From Penium margaritaceum (taxonomy: Eukaryota; Streptophyta; Zygnematophyceae; Desmidiales; Peniaceae), in assembly GCA_023375785.1 (NCBI GenBank), contig SZWC01014991.1, forward strand, positions 38,301 through 71,788: 33,488 bases of DNA, written 5' to 3'. Both the position numbers and the translations under genes were made by a program. Each line of letters opens with the position of its first letter. Position 1 is the first letter of the stretch. Positions 1-11,360 of the stretch are shown here, in pieces. The notes beneath the pieces are model-generated. The model was not told the origin of the DNA. It worked only from the letters and a program-made list of their open reading frames with translations, and did not search any database.

Positions 1-34
<34 letters not shown>
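1..34. repeat. (TG)17 dinucleotide microsatellite
   Basis: Seventeen uninterrupted TG units begin the window, so the tract may extend further left. No gene or element boundary is visible next to it. Confidence 0.97.
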
Positions 35-35
<1 letters not shown>

Positions 36-240
36 ATCCACTAGGTCCGTGGCACTTTTTAGGTTGGCCAGACCTCAGTTGTCATTCCTCTTTGCATATT
101 TCAACTTTTGCAGCTTCTGACACTTGTGTTTGTGTCCCTAGCCAACCCCTTGCTGTTCTCACCACCACCTGTGTGTGCTAGTGAGTTAGCTAGCTGGCTT
201 GTGTTGCCACGCTAGCGACAGCAGTGTTAGGAGCTGTCTG
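35..240. other. Non-repetitive spacer, no gene seen
   Basis: Low-copy-looking sequence between the TG microsatellite and the first minisatellite units. It has no open frame of note, no LTR ends and no RNA gene that I can recognise. Confidence 0.6.
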
Positions 241-491
241 TCACCTAGGAGGACAAAATTAGGGCCTGTCCTAGCTACGCCCTACATTTAGGGCACATGG
301 TGGATGTAACTAAGGTGCAAATAGGGGTTCACTATGTTGTAACTAAGGCGTACCTAGGATACACGAAGGGTGTAAGAAGGGCAAAGCTTGGGTGCAACTA
401 GGAAAGAACTAGGACACAACTAGTGTGCAACTAGGGTGGAACTACGGTGAACTAGGGCAAAACAAGGGCACAAATAGGGGGGCAAGAAGGG
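241..491 (+). repeat. 11-bp minisatellite, left block
   Basis: Degenerate units of the AACTAGGGYRY family become clear from about 300 onward and run to the edge of the C1 LTR at 492. A short stretch near 262-290 carries units in the opposite orientation (CCTAG with CGCCCTA). The block is the left flank into which C1 inserted, because the same repeat resumes right after the other LTR. Confidence 0.85.
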
Positions 492-1147
492 TGCTGGAAT
501 GATGTTTCGACGTGGCTTGACCACGACCTAAAGCTCTTTTGGGCAACAATCCGAGATGAAGCGTGTGCTTTCTGGTCACCACACGCGATGTGAGCGCAAT
601 TCTGACAGAATTCAGCAACATCCAAAGTTCAAAGAGTTGGGAATGAACTTTGGCAAAGTTCCAGTGCTATTCCAACGCACCAAACCGCGCGCAGTTCAGA
701 CCGAGGTAGCACCCGTTACGCGACTCAAAGTAAATCATTGGGTTTCTGTCCCTGACACAAAATCAGCGTGGACCGGCGTCCGAAGTGCCCTGGACCCTGA
801 TAAAGTACCAGGCCGCCATTCCAAAGTGCACATGGCTCCAATGAACCATGGGATATTGCTGGTAGCATCTCCCAAGGGGTGCCTCGGCCATGGTGTGCGT
901 GGTGGGAGTCAAACTGGTCACAGAAGGATCGATTTTCCGGCCAATACCAAGTCTGCTATCCAAACCCGGATGGACAGCGCCATCTCCCAACTTTAACGGA
1001 CAATAACTTCTTTGATTGTTAACCGATCGATGTGATTCAACTTGCAGCTCGTCCAGCGTGTCTAGTTTCTGAAATATCTGTCCATGCATGCAAACGTGCA
1101 CTAAGCAAGGATCCAAAGCCATCAACCTGAAAGCAATATATACAACA
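492..1147 (-). repeat. 3' LTR of C1
   Basis: The left copy of the C1 LTR. It aligns with 5361-6093 through shared blocks such as GGGCAACAAT, GAACCATGGGA, AGCATCTCCCAAGG and ATCCATGCATGCAAAC-like sequence. Its inner edge (…TACAACA) lies directly beside a polypurine tract on the minus strand, which fixes the boundary. Open frames inside it look fortuitous. Confidence 0.85.
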
Positions 1148-1160
1148 ATTTTCCCCTTGC
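1148..1160 (-). other. Polypurine tract of C1
   Basis: On the minus strand this reads GCAAGGGGAAAAT immediately before the LTR start TGTTG. This is the expected position and composition of a plus-strand priming site for an LTR retrotransposon. Confidence 0.75.
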
Positions 1161-1186
1161 ACGTGCCATGCTGGATGCCTCCCTGC

Positions 1187-1831
1187 TCACTCCTGCTCAT
1201 CTTCCATTGTGCTATCAAGCCCATCATAGCATGTAGTCTCAAGGCCTGCCATGTTGATAACATTTCGGTCTTTGGGCTGCACTTTAGTCAAGCAACCCGC
1301 AAGCATGTGTGTCGTACTACAATTTTGTGGCACAACCTGTCCCCTTTGGACCATGTCACACGCATAATGGTAGTGTATGTCAATGTGTTTTGTCCTCCTG
1401 TATTGTTCCAGGTTGTTGATTAGTGAGATGGAGCCGATGGTATCCTCCTGTACCATAATAGGCTCTTGTTGCTGAGAACCAAGCTCATTGAAGAGCTTCC
1501 AAAGCCATACCTCCTCTTTGACCGCCTCGGCTAGTGCGATGGACTCCACTTCCACTGTGAAGGTGGTGATGCAGTCCTTCTTTCTGCTGCACCAAGAGAC
1601 CACTGCACCTACGAGGAAGAATACGTAACCGGAGGTGGACTTCCACCTTTCCACATCTTCGGCGTAGTCTACATCCGTGTAGCAGATCAATGGCAAGGGG
1701 TTGGTTCTCCCCTTGCCGTTGAACCTCATGTACGCATGACGCGTTGTCTTCAAGTAGCGAAGGATGCGCTTTACCGTCTTCAAGTGTACTGGCCCTGAAT
1801 CAGCCACGTGTCTGCTCACTTGGCCCACCAT
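1187..1831 (-). pseudogene. C1 RNase H domain and end of pol
   Basis: A 214-codon open stretch covering the end of RT and the RNase H domain of a copia polyprotein. RNase H would remove the RNA strand of the RNA:DNA hybrid during reverse transcription in the virus-like particle. Visible landmarks are CYTDVDYAED (family form YTDADWAGD), FTVEVESIALAEA (family form SSTEAEYIAL), the DTIGSISLINN block and the RRTKHIDIHYHY block that ends copia RNase H. The acidic residues are mostly kept, but the surrounding residues have drifted. The stretch is open only because decay happened to leave no stop here. Everything upstream in pol is interrupted, so this is a relic. Confidence 0.9.
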
Positions 1832-2760
1832 GTAGGCTATGTCCAGTCAAGGCGCCACCATGGCGCACATGCGATTGTCCACCGTAGAGTGGTACGGCAC
1901 CGCCGCCATGTTCTACCGTTCTTCTTTTGGTTGCAGCAACATTGATGCACTTAGGTCACAGGCTGTAGAGATCGGACTGCCAACAGGTTTGCAGTCCTCC
2001 ATGATATACTGCCTCAGCACTTCAGCCACGTACTTGGCCTGCCCCAGCTCCAGTGTGCGCACCCTCCGGTTCCGCATTATGCTCGCCCCAAGGTAGTTCT
2101 CCATCTTCCCCATGTCAGACATCTGAAATCCGCTGCCCAGCTTCTTCTTTAGTTGCTATATATCCGACAAATCAAAGGAAGACAAGATTAGGTCATCCAC
2201 ATAGAGTGCGACGATATGATGAAGCTCGTTGTTGTGTCGCACATACACACTTTTATCAGATTCACAGCGCTTGAAGCTAAGCTCTGCCATGTAGCTGTGC
2301 ATGTACTGGTACATGCACTAAGGCTATTGTTTTAGCCCGTACAAGGACTTGCGTATCCTGCACACCTTGCCCTCTGACGCATCCACTCCCTCCGACACCT
2401 CCATGAGATATCCTCGTCAATAATTCCATTGAGGAACATTGTTTTTTTGTCCATTTGCTACAGCTTCATGTCCTTGGCAGCCGACACTGCGAGGATCGTC
2501 TGGACATTAGTGAACATCCCATTATAGTGCTCGTCCTTGCGTTGTGCAAACCCTTTCACCAACAGCCGCTCCTTGAACTTCCCCACTTTACCCTCCTTGG
2601 TGTACATTGTTTTGAAGACCCACTTAGAGCCAATGACCTCGGCATCTTTCCAGTCCATGAGGTCCCAAGTGTCATTCTCGGCAAAGGACGCCAACTCCGA
2701 CTTGATTGCCGCATCCCAGTACTCCGTTTCAGGCCGTGCCAGTGTCTCTTGTATTTTTTT
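1832..2760 (-). pseudogene. C1 reverse transcriptase relic
   Basis: Copia reverse transcriptase in pieces. The N-terminal part (2458-2694) has the NDTWDL block, SKWVFKTMY and RLLVKGFAQR, matching the family pattern for W..V..KWVFK and ARLVAKGF. A KSLYGLKQ block follows near 2335-2355. The catalytic motif YVDDL is intact at 2189-2203. The thumb (1913-2122) reads MSDMGKMENYLGASI and ends in CKPVGSPIS. Stops fall between these blocks (for example just after KSLYGLKQ and near 2158), and the frame shifts before RNase H. The enzyme would copy element RNA into DNA, but it is dead here despite the preserved YVDD. Confidence 0.9.
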
Positions 2761-3050
2761 CCGGCTCTGCTGTGGCTGCCATCATACACCACACCATGCT
2801 GATCCAGCTGCCCGTTACTGTGTTGTACCATTTTTTCTACATTTTGCTGCCTTTGGCTGCGACGCAGTGATTTTGGTGACATTGGCAGCTGATGTTACTA
2901 CCACTCCACGGCAGCCCCGTTCACGTCCTCAGCCTCCTCTGCTTTGGCTGTTGCGTCCTGTGCCCAAGTCACTCCTGCATTTACACCATTGCTATGCTGC
3001 ACCCCAGCACCGTCACACACTAATGATGGGTCACTAACATCAGCTCCTCC
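2761..3050 (-). other. C1 integrase-RT linker, no readable domain
   Basis: A low-conservation stretch between the integrase C-terminal block and the RT N-terminus, where copia polyproteins normally have an acidic or proline-rich linker. I see stops and no motif that I can name. Confidence 0.5.
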
Positions 3051-4330
3051 TCATGGGTGAGGAACAGGAACCGCTCCCCGCTTTGGAGAGTCCACCACGC
3101 CGATGTCATGATTGCTGTTGCTGAAGTTCTGCTGCTCGTTGAACTCAATCTCATGGCTGATGAAGACATCCTCCATGCTCACTTCGTAGAGCTGGTACGC
3201 CTTGTGTGCACTCTTGTAGCCAAGGAAGAGGCATGGCTTGACGCACGGGTCAAGTGTTTCGTCGGCCCGTTGTGCCACCTACACCATTGCGTGTGTCTTG
3301 CACCCAAACACCTTCAGGTGTGCCACACTCGGCTTGCGCCTGCTCTATACCTAGTGCGGCATCTTCCCGCCACCCTTCCACTTCAGCACCACCATCAGGG
3401 TCAGATTGATGGTGTAGCTTGACATACATAACGCTTTCGCCTAGAAGCTCTGCAACAATCCCGCATCCACGAGCATCGCCCACACCATGTACAACAGTGT
3501 CTGGTTTGTCGCTCTGCCACACCACTAGATTGTGGTGTCTAGGGAATCGTGCGCTCCCATTTGATGCCCTGCTGCTTCAGCCAACCACTACAACCCACGT
3601 ACTCTCAGTTGTTGTTGCTGCGTAGTGCTCTGACTTTGCAGTCTGCCTCTCCACTGCGGCGATGTAAACCTGCAGCCGGTTCAGCACCTTGCCTTTCTGT
3701 TGCATAAAATACACGTAATTTTTCCTGCTTCATTCATCAATGAAGGTGACAAAGTGACGTGCACAACCTTTCAATGGTGTTTTGAATGATCCACACACAT
3801 CACTCTGCACAATATCCAGCAGGTCCTGGGCACGACCCATGTTCTCGTTGAACGGCTTGCACCTTGTCTTGTCCAAAATGAAAGGCTTGCCCTTCTTGTG
3901 TGCTACTGCATCTGCTGTTGCATCTTCTGCACCGGTGATGTCGAGGCCGTAGACCATGTTGCGTTTTTCCATCTCCTTCATGACTGCGGACAACGATTGC
4001 CCTATCTGCGGGTGCTAGAGCTCCATATCAGCTCCTTCTCCTTTGGCCAAGTGAACAGTGCATTCTTGCAATTATTCTACGTCTGTTTCTGCAGGGATAA
4101 CCTTCGTCTCCACGATGTAGAGACCAACCTCGTGTTTTGCCTCCAACACCACTTAACCACTGCCATCCATGCGCACCATTGCGCCTTTCCTACAGAGGAG
4201 AACCTCATATCCCTTGTCCGGCAACCGATTAATGCTTGGAATGTGAGGCAGGTCGGGGACATGCTGAACATAACGGATGACACGCGACATCTCTTAAACG
4301 TTCACCTCCACCTCTACCTCGTCTCCTTGG
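3051..4330 (-). pseudogene. C1 pre-integrase and integrase relic
   Basis: Read on the minus strand from about 4330. There is a pre-integrase region with HVPDLPHIPSINRL, then a degenerate zinc-binding region whose LWH.RLGH.S block is now EL-stop-HPQIGQS. The core begins with VQSDVCGSF (first catalytic Asp kept) and HFVTFIDE. The block normally RSDNGGEY is mutated at 3603-3623 to R-S-N-N-N-stop-E-Y, so the second catalytic Asp is lost. The third region keeps GVAER with the Glu. The C-terminal block (3051-3278) has CLFLGYKSAHKAYQLYE, the usual CIFLGY..KGYRLYD. Conserved Trp codons in SFWAEAL and VW..RKPS have become TAG. Integrase would insert the DNA copy; this one is inactive. Confidence 0.88.
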
Positions 4331-5360
4331 CCAACCGTCGGCTTGACATTATCGTTGGTGACCACCATCGACTTGGTGATGGTGGTCGCCAACGATAATG
4401 TCCTAACCCACCATCTCAAATTGGGTGTGCTCCTTGGCACCAGAATTTGTGCACCACCTATTGGTCCCTTTGAGATTGTGATTTTTGGTGTCGTTTAGGA
4501 ACTCCATCTTGCCTTTAGCATCCTTGCCATTGGCTTTTGCCTCCTCCAGGCACTCCAAGGCCCAATAATCCTCCTTGCCGCAATTGTACCAAACACCTTT
4601 CTTAACTTCCTTCTTGTCGCCACCCTTTCCGCCACCTCCCTTGCCACCACTGCCACCACCACTCGTTTTGGTGACTAGAGCCAATGAGGACAATGCGGCC
4701 TTGCCACCACCGCAACTCTGTGTCTCATCATGGATGTACTCAGCAAATGCGCCATAGGTGAGTCTTTCTTCTGCCCATCCTCCGAGGACTATTATGAGAG
4801 GGCTCCAACTGTCAGGTAGATCCATAAGAAGAGCCATCGCCTGGATTTGAGAGTCAATTCTCCACTCTAAATCATTGTATTGAGAGGCGAGCGAATCAAT
4901 CTACTACATGGCGGCGAGGATGTCCTTGCCCTCCTCGATACTCACTGTTATGAGCAACGTCATCACGAAGATCCAGTTCATGAGCGACATCGAATGGATG
5001 GTACAAAGCTCTTTTCTGCGCCCCAGCTGCTGACGTGCAGCCTTGGAAGAAGCCTTACTGAGCATCATGAGTGCCTCTGTATTTTCTTTGCAAAGGCATG
5101 CTTCTCCTCTTTTGTAGCTTTTTTTGTACAAGCAACTCCGTGCTCTTTATCAGTTCAAGTATCTCCTTATGCGCTAGGTGGATATCAAAATGCCACATCC
5201 ATAGCACACAGCAAGGGCCACCCACATACTTTTGGATCAGTTGCATCTCCATCCTCAACGCCAAGATCCGCTTCTGCTACACGGGTCATCAGACGTGGAC
5301 AGCGAGGTCGTCCAAAGTACTCCTCTTGTCCGTTGGGGTATCCATGGACCCATAACCCTT
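4331..5360 (-). pseudogene. C1 gag and protease start, degenerate
   Basis: The 4403-4837 segment keeps a gag-like MDLPDSW…LTYGAF block, then a Gly/Lys-rich linker and a damaged zinc knuckle. YNCGKEDYWALEC lacks the first Cys (now Trp) and the His (now Tyr) of CX2CX4HX4C. The protease start follows as RWCTNSGAKEH, where copia proteases have D-S-G-A, so the catalytic Asp has become Asn. The N-terminal half (4900-5360) is split over frames by small indels; fragments such as NTEALMMLSKASSKAARQQL suggest a gag core. Gag would build the virus-like particle and bind RNA. The first in-frame region begins just inside the 5' LTR end. No functional start can be chosen. Confidence 0.82.
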
Positions 5361-6093
5361 TGTTGGAATAATATTCCATCATGGACTGACCACGTATTAA
5401 GGTTCATAGCTCTTATGGGCAACAATCTGAGATGAATTGTTTGCTTTCTGGTTGCCACAAACTATGTGAGCAGAGTTCTGAAGGAATTCAGCAAAATCCA
5501 AAGTTTTAAGAGCTGGGGATGGATTTTGGTTGATTATTTCGACAAAGAACATCTGAGATAAAAACAACTTTTCTCGTTACAAGCCTTCTGAAGCATCAAA
5601 CTCAACATGATTTGGACCACCATAGCGCCCGTTATGCAATTCGGAGTGCATCGTTGGATTCCTGTCCTTAACACAGCACCAGCGTGAGTGACGGGCGTCT
5701 GAAGCGCCGTTGACCGCAATGAAGCACCAGGCCACCATTCCGAATCGCACATGGATTCAATGAACCATGGGACATTGCCACTAGCATCTCCCAAGGGACG
5801 CCTTGGCCATGTTGTACGTGGTGGGAGTCGAACTGGTCACCGCCGGGTCAATTTTCTGGACGGTACCAAGTCTGCCATCCAAACCAGGATGGCCACCACC
5901 ACCTCCCGACTTTGACGAACCAAAACTCCCTCAAATCTTAAATGATAGGTGCAATTCAACTTGCAGCTGTCCCATCATGTCCTTTAGTTTCTAAAAGATC
6001 CATCCATGCATGCAAACATACACTCGGCAAGGATACAAATCCGCTGACCTGAAAACGACGACTCCAGGCTATGGCACCAGGAAATGCACAACA
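5361..6093 (-). repeat. 5' LTR of C1
   Basis: The right copy of the C1 LTR, starting TGTTGGAATAATATTCC and ending near GCACAACA on the plus strand. It is about 77 bp longer than the left copy. About 50 bp of the excess lies before the shared GAACCATGGGA block, which points to an indel. The minisatellite resumes within a few bases of its outer end. No initiator-Met primer site follows its inner edge. Confidence 0.82.
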
Positions 6094-9000
6094 AGTGGCG
6101 CGACTAGGGAACACATGGGAAGTAACTAGGCGCAACTAGGACACAATGTTGGCGTAGTAAGGGTGCAACAAGGGTGCATCTAGGAAGTAACCAGGTCACA
6201 ACTAGGACACAATATGGGCGCAAGATGGACACAACTAGGACGCAACTTGGACGCACCTAGGGTGCATTTAGGGCATACTTATGGTAAAACTAGGGCATAA
6301 GAAGGGTGCAATCAGGAAATGATTTGTGCACAACTGGAATGCAATTAGGCAGCAAATAGGGTGCAAGAAGGGCACAATTAGGGTACAACTGAGGCGCTAT
6401 GACACAACTTGGGTGCAACTTGGACGTAATTGGGGTGTAACTTGGGTGCACGTATATTGCAAGTAGGATAAAGGAAGGGCACAACTAGGGTATAACTACT
6501 GAACAACTAAGATGTAACTAGATGGAAATTTGGGCGTAGCTAGGATGCAAGAAGGGCGTAACTAGGACGGAACTAGGGTGCCACTGTGGCACAACTAGGG
6601 TCCAAGAAGGACGTAACTAGGGTGTAACTACGGTGTCACTAGGGCACAACTGGAATGCAAGAAGGGTACAAGTGAGTGTTAAATAGGGCATAACTAAGGC
6701 ACAACTAGGGCACAAGTAGGAAACAACAAGTGCAAAACTAGGGGGTAACTAGGGCATAACTGGAGGACAACTAGGGCGAAAGTAGGGTGCAACTAGGGGG
6801 TAAACATGCAAACTAGGATGAAACTAGAGCGTAACTAGTGCCCAAGAAGGGTGCAACTGGGATGCAACTAGGGTGTAACTAGGGCGTAACGAGGGACCAA
6901 GAAGAGCACAAGTAGGGTGCAACAAGGGCATAACTAGGAGAAAACTAGGGTGTAACTATGGTGAACTATGGTGCAACTAGAGCGCCACTAAGGCACAAGA
7001 ACGGCGCGATTAGGATAAGGATAGAGCACAACTAGGTTACAACTATTGTGTAAGAAGGGCACAAATAGGACGTGACTAGTGCGTGATTAGGGCGCAGCTA
7101 GATTAATATTATGGTGAACTAGGAAGGAACTATGGTGCAACTATGGCACAACTAGGACGCAAGAAGTGTGCAACTAGGGTGTAACTAGGGTGCAACTAGG
7201 GCGAAACAAGGATGGAACTAGGGGGTAACCAGGGCGCAGCTAGGGTGTAACTAGGGAATGAATAGGGTGTAATAAAGGTGTAACTAGGGTGCAAGTATTG
7301 CATAACTTGAAGGAACTATGGTGCAACTAGGGTGCAAGAAAGGCACAACTAGGCCATTACTAGGAAACAACTAGGGAAAAACTAGAACGCAAGAAGGGTG
7401 CAACCTTGGCGTAAGTAGGGTGCATTTGTGTGCAAATACAATGCAAATAGGGTACAAGAAGGGTGCAACTAGGGCACAACTAAGGCCTAACTAGGGTGTA
7501 ACTAGAGCACAAAAAAGGAACAAATAGGGCATAACTATGGCCTAACAAGAGTGCAACAAGGGTGTATCTAGGGTGCAAGAAGGGTGCAACTAGGACGCAA
7601 TTTGGGTGCCACTAGGGTGTACCTATGGCCCAACTAGGGCGCAACTAGGGAGAACCAAGGGCGTAACAATGGTGAACTAGGGTACAACTAAGGAAAAACA
7701 AGGGCATAAGAAGGCCGTAACTATTGCGCAACTAGGACCCAACTAGGACGCAAAAAGGATCTACATAGGACACAACGAGGACGTAAGTAGGACACAACTA
7801 GGGTGTAACTAGAGCAAATAAGTAGGGTGCAAGTAGGGTGTAATTAGGGCGTAAAGGATGCAAGAAGGGTGTAACTAGGCCACGACTTGGATGCAACTAG
7901 GGCACAAAGAACACAACTAGGGCGCAACTATGGCATGTCTATGGTGAACTAGGCTGCAACAAGGGCTCAAATAGGGGGCAAGAAGGGCGCATCTAGGGCA
8001 CAACAAGGGTGTAACTATGGGCACAACTAGGGTAAAGGAAGAGCATAACTTGATCGCATCTAGGGTGTAAGTAAGGTGCAACTAGGCCGCAACTAGGGTG
8101 TAAGAAGGATGCAACTAGGGTACGACTAATAGCACGACTATGGTACAAAGAGGGTAAACCTAGGGTTGAAGAAGGGCTCAACTAGTGCATAACTACGGCG
8201 CAACCAGGGCACAACTAGGGCATAAAAATGGCACAACTAGGGTGCAACTAGGGCGTAACTAGGGTGCAACTAGGACACAACTAGGACGCAACTAGGGTTT
8301 AAGAAGGGTGAAACTAGGGTACAACTTCGACGTACCTAGGGTGCAAATAGGATGCAAGCAAGGCGTAACTATGGTTAACTAGAGCGCAACTAGGCCTCAA
8401 TAAGGGCGCAAGAATGACACAGCTAGGGCATAACTAGGGCGCAACTAGGGCACAACTCGAAGAAAAAAAAAGGGCATAGCTAGGGAGTAACTAGGGAATG
8501 ACTAAGGTGCTTGGGGTGGAACTTAGGGTGGAACTTGGGTGTAAGAAAGAAATAACTAGGTTGCAATAAGGGGACATCTAGGATGTAATCATTGTGAACT
8601 AGTGTGAAACTAGGATATATCTCGGAACAAGAAGGATGCAACAAGGCCGTAGCTAGGATACACCTAGGAAAAAACTAGGGCGCAACTAGGGAACATGATG
8701 GGTACAACAAGGATGTAACTAGGGATTCATTAGGCCACAACTAGGACCAAACTAGGACGCAAAGAGAGTGCAACTAGGGCACAACCAGGATGCAACTAAG
8801 GCACAACCAGGGTGCAACTACGGCAAAACTAGGGTGCAGGAAGGGCGTAGTCAAAACACAATTTTGGAACAACTAGGGTGGAATTAGCAAGCAACTAGGA
8901 TGTAAGAAGGGCGTAACTAGGATGCAACTAGGATGCAACTAAGATGGAACTAGTGCGCAACTAGGATGTAACTAGGGTGTAACTTGGATGCAAGTACGAC

Positions 9001-9661
9001 ACAACCAGGACGCAAGAAGTGCAAAACTAGGGCGTGATGAGGACACAACTAGAGTGCAATTAGGGTACAACTAGGACATAAGAAGGGCACAACAAGGGTC
9101 CAACTAAGGTACAATCAAGGTGCAACTAGGATGCAACCATGGCATAACTAGGGCACAAGAAGGATGTAACTAGGACACAACCATCATTTCACAATGGCAC
9201 AACTAGGTTGCAAGAAAGGTGTAACAAGGACGTAATGAGGAAACAATTAGGGCACAACTAGGGCGTAACCAGGGTGCAACAAGGGAGTAAATAGGGTGTA
9301 ACTAGAGTGTAACTAGGACAAAATTAAGGTACAATTAGGGGGTCATTATGGAAACTAAGATGCAACTAGGGCGTAGCTAGTTCTCAAAAAGGGTGCATCT
9401 AGGACACAACTAGAGTGTAACTAGGGTGCAACTAATGAGCAAGAAGGGTGCGACTAGGGCGTAACAGGGGCGGAACAAGGGGATAACTAGGGGGAAGCTA
9501 AGACGTAACTATGAGGAACTAGGGTGCAAGTAGGGTACTACAAGGGCGTAACTGAGGTGCTAGAAGGGCACAATTCGGACACAAATGGGGAGCAACTAGG
9601 TTGTAACTAGGACGTAACTAGGATGCAAGAAGGGTGCAACTAGACACAACTAAGGTGTATT
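6094..9661 (+). repeat. 11-bp minisatellite, block 1
   Basis: About 3.6 kb of tandem units of consensus AACTAGGGYRY, with AACTAGG the steadiest part and the next four bases highly variable. An AAGAAGG variant unit marks a higher-order period. For example, it starts at 6549, 6604 and 6659, and again at 6844 and 6899, each 55 bp apart (five units). Units of 10 or 12 bp occur and let the phase slip. Apparent open frames on either strand are repeat translations and not genes. Confidence 0.96.
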
Positions 9662-10275
9662 TTTCAGAAGATGTCATTGAGCAGAACAAATGATGGAAAA
9701 AGCAAGCAGAAATAGTGTAGAGGGTGGAGGCATGGGATTTTAATACAAGCAAAGAGGTCAGTGTGAGAACAGGGAGTTTTCAAATGTGACACAAGGAGCC
9801 AAAGAGGAGTCAAGGAAGATTGGTGAGGTGAGGAGAAGACAGAGGCAAGATGAGATAATGTTGATGCAAGAGAGGATGCCTTTATGTGTCAAACAGAGGT
9901 GAACAGAGGAGCGAGAGTGATGGAGTGAAGGGATGCGAGAGCAAGAGCAAAATCTTGAGATTGGATGATGAAGAATGAACGAGCAAGGAATGGCAGAACA
10001 ATGACACGGTCGCAAAAAATGTGGAACCAAAGGTGAACATGATGGATACATGCAAACAGAACATGATGAAAAGGAAAAAGAAAACAACTTCTGCACTAGC
10101 CACACGTGTGATATGTATCATTCTATTAGGGGATGTCTTGATGATTGGTTTCAACGGTTGGAGGACCGGAGAGCCATTGGTCAAGGTGGTTTGGATTGAG
10201 ACCTGAATCCTTCTTGAGATGTCTGTCATTTACCGAGAGTTCTGTGCAACTATTTATAGGAAGCATTATTTTACA
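9662..10275 (-). repeat. 3' LTR of A1
   Basis: Aligns with 12929-13572 and 22621-23269 through shared blocks such as GGAGCCAA, AATGTTGATGCA, TTGGTCAAGGTGGTT and GAGAGTTC. The inner end is TTTTACA followed by the polypurine tract. The outer end is mutated (TTTCAG in place of TGTCAG). It lacks roughly 45 bp near position 10040 that both other full LTRs carry. Confidence 0.88.
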
Positions 10276-10290
10276 ACCCCCTTGAATCCA
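10276..10290 (-). other. Polypurine tract of A1
   Basis: The minus strand reads GGATTCAAGGGGGTT, ending exactly where the LTR begins (TGTAAAATAATG). A2 has the same site with one G changed to T. Confidence 0.8.
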
Positions 10291-10308
10291 CCACAATTTT
10301 TGATTTAC

Positions 10309-11012
10309 CTAGTCTCTTGGATTCGATGCTGGAGACTTTTCCAGGGTGCTCGACCATACCGAGGATGATTCTGGAAGATCTCCTGCTGGTCTAGGTGAAC
10401 AATGCGCTTGATGGCTTCCAGAACCCAATGATTTAAGATGTTTCCAGCTGGTGTTGGTGGTGGTGGTGCCCTTCTGTGTTTGAAGAGTAAAACCACATGT
10501 TTTCCACAGGTAAGGGGCTTGGCTATGTTTTTGAGAAAATTCCACATCCATCTAATGGTGTTGGAGGTACTAACAGGTCTTTGCTTCATTAAGGGAATTC
10601 CTCTAAGTATTTTTTGTGGAAAGACAATGCGGCTGGTTGTAAAATTATTAGTCCAAACCACATGTGTGCCTGTGAAGTACCTCTGACAATGTAAGGATGG
10701 AACACCGTGTCTGTGATGGAAAGTAGTTTGTCATAAAAGGGTCTGATAGGTGTCCATGTACCAGGGAGATGGTGGTTACGTTTCTTGTTGATCGTAGTAC
10801 CTAGTCAGGAAGAATAAGATCTCCTTGTTGTGAATCAAGGTGGTTTGAAAGATAGGACATGTAAAGGAGTACAATCTACAGACATTGCTGGTACTTGAGC
10901 CTATGAGGTCGGGGATGGGGGAGGAGGAATGATGGGTCTGTTCTCGGTGCTGGGGGGTAGGTGAGAGGGACGAAGACATGTTGATTGAAAGAGGGTGCTG
11001 CCACTGCACCAC
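10309..11012 (-). pseudogene. Unidentified element-encoded frame, A1 copy
   Basis: Near the 3' end of the internal region the sense strand carries open segments that can be aligned, residue by residue, with A2. The upstream part (10776-11012) opens MVQWQHP (from a GTG) and reaches RYYDQQET before a TAA where A2 has CAA. Next comes MDTYQTL, then, after one extra T in a T run, LYDKLLSITDTVFHPYIV. The last part (10309-10551) contains HSQAP and GTTTTNTSW. A deletion relative to A2 near 10640 puts the pieces in different frames. I recognise no domain. It could be a diverged gag, a captured host fragment, or a chance open frame. Substitutions between copies are mostly amino-acid changing, so there is no sign of current selection. 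Confidence 0.5.
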
Positions 11013-11360
11013 TCAAAAATGATACCTCTGCCACAGTTCTTCCTTTGTGTACTATTGTGAAGATGAAGGAAGGAAAGTTTTTAGAAGGTGGTCCAGAGGA
11101 GTGACGGCTGGCCCCCCTGTTTTCTCAAGCCCGACAAGCAGGAAGGCAAGTGATGCTTAATGCCCCAGTGCTAAGATCCTTAAAGCTTGTCCTCACTTCC
11201 ACCTGATGTTGTTCAGAGTAATGGTGATGGTTGATGACAGCTGACTGATAAGTGATGACGAGGACTGAGAGCTGGATGTGAAAACCTCGTGTATGAAGGA
11301 TGGGTTGTCTTGGATGCAGGTTACACGTGTGTGCATTGATTGAAGAGGATGATGGGTGAG
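11013..11360. other. A1 internal region, no feature recognised
   Basis: Sequence homologous to about 24043-24402 in A2. Short open frames exist on the minus strand, but none has a motif that I recognise. Confidence 0.5.

Larger units (their letters stand above)
492..6093 (-). mobile_element. C1: degenerate Ty1/copia LTR retrotransposon
   Basis: This is an element of about 5.6 kb, sense on the minus strand. It is bounded by two related LTRs that start TGYTGGAA and end CAACA on the plus strand. Between them, in sense order, lie gag, protease, integrase, reverse transcriptase and RNase H, which is the Ty1/copia order. All domains are broken by stops of all three types and by several frameshifts, so it cannot make a working polyprotein. 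The two LTRs differ at many positions and in length (656 against 733 bp), which indicates an old insertion. The flanking pentanucleotides (aaggg left, agtgg right) do not form a clear target-site duplication. No initiator-Met primer site follows the 5' LTR. Confidence 0.93.

Noticed and set aside
556..996. 146-codon frame on the plus strand inside the C1 3' LTR
   Set aside because: It lies within an LTR, has no recognisable domain, and the homologous 5' LTR does not keep it open.
5330..5361. Primer binding site for C1
   Set aside because: The sequence after the 5' LTR (AAGGGTTATGGGTCC on the minus strand) does not match the initiator-Met site and I could not match it to another tRNA with confidence.
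10251..10258. TATAAATA on the minus strand near the start of the A1 3' LTR
   Set aside because: It would leave a U3 of only about 20 bp and is absent at the same place in the other two LTRs, so it is probably chance.
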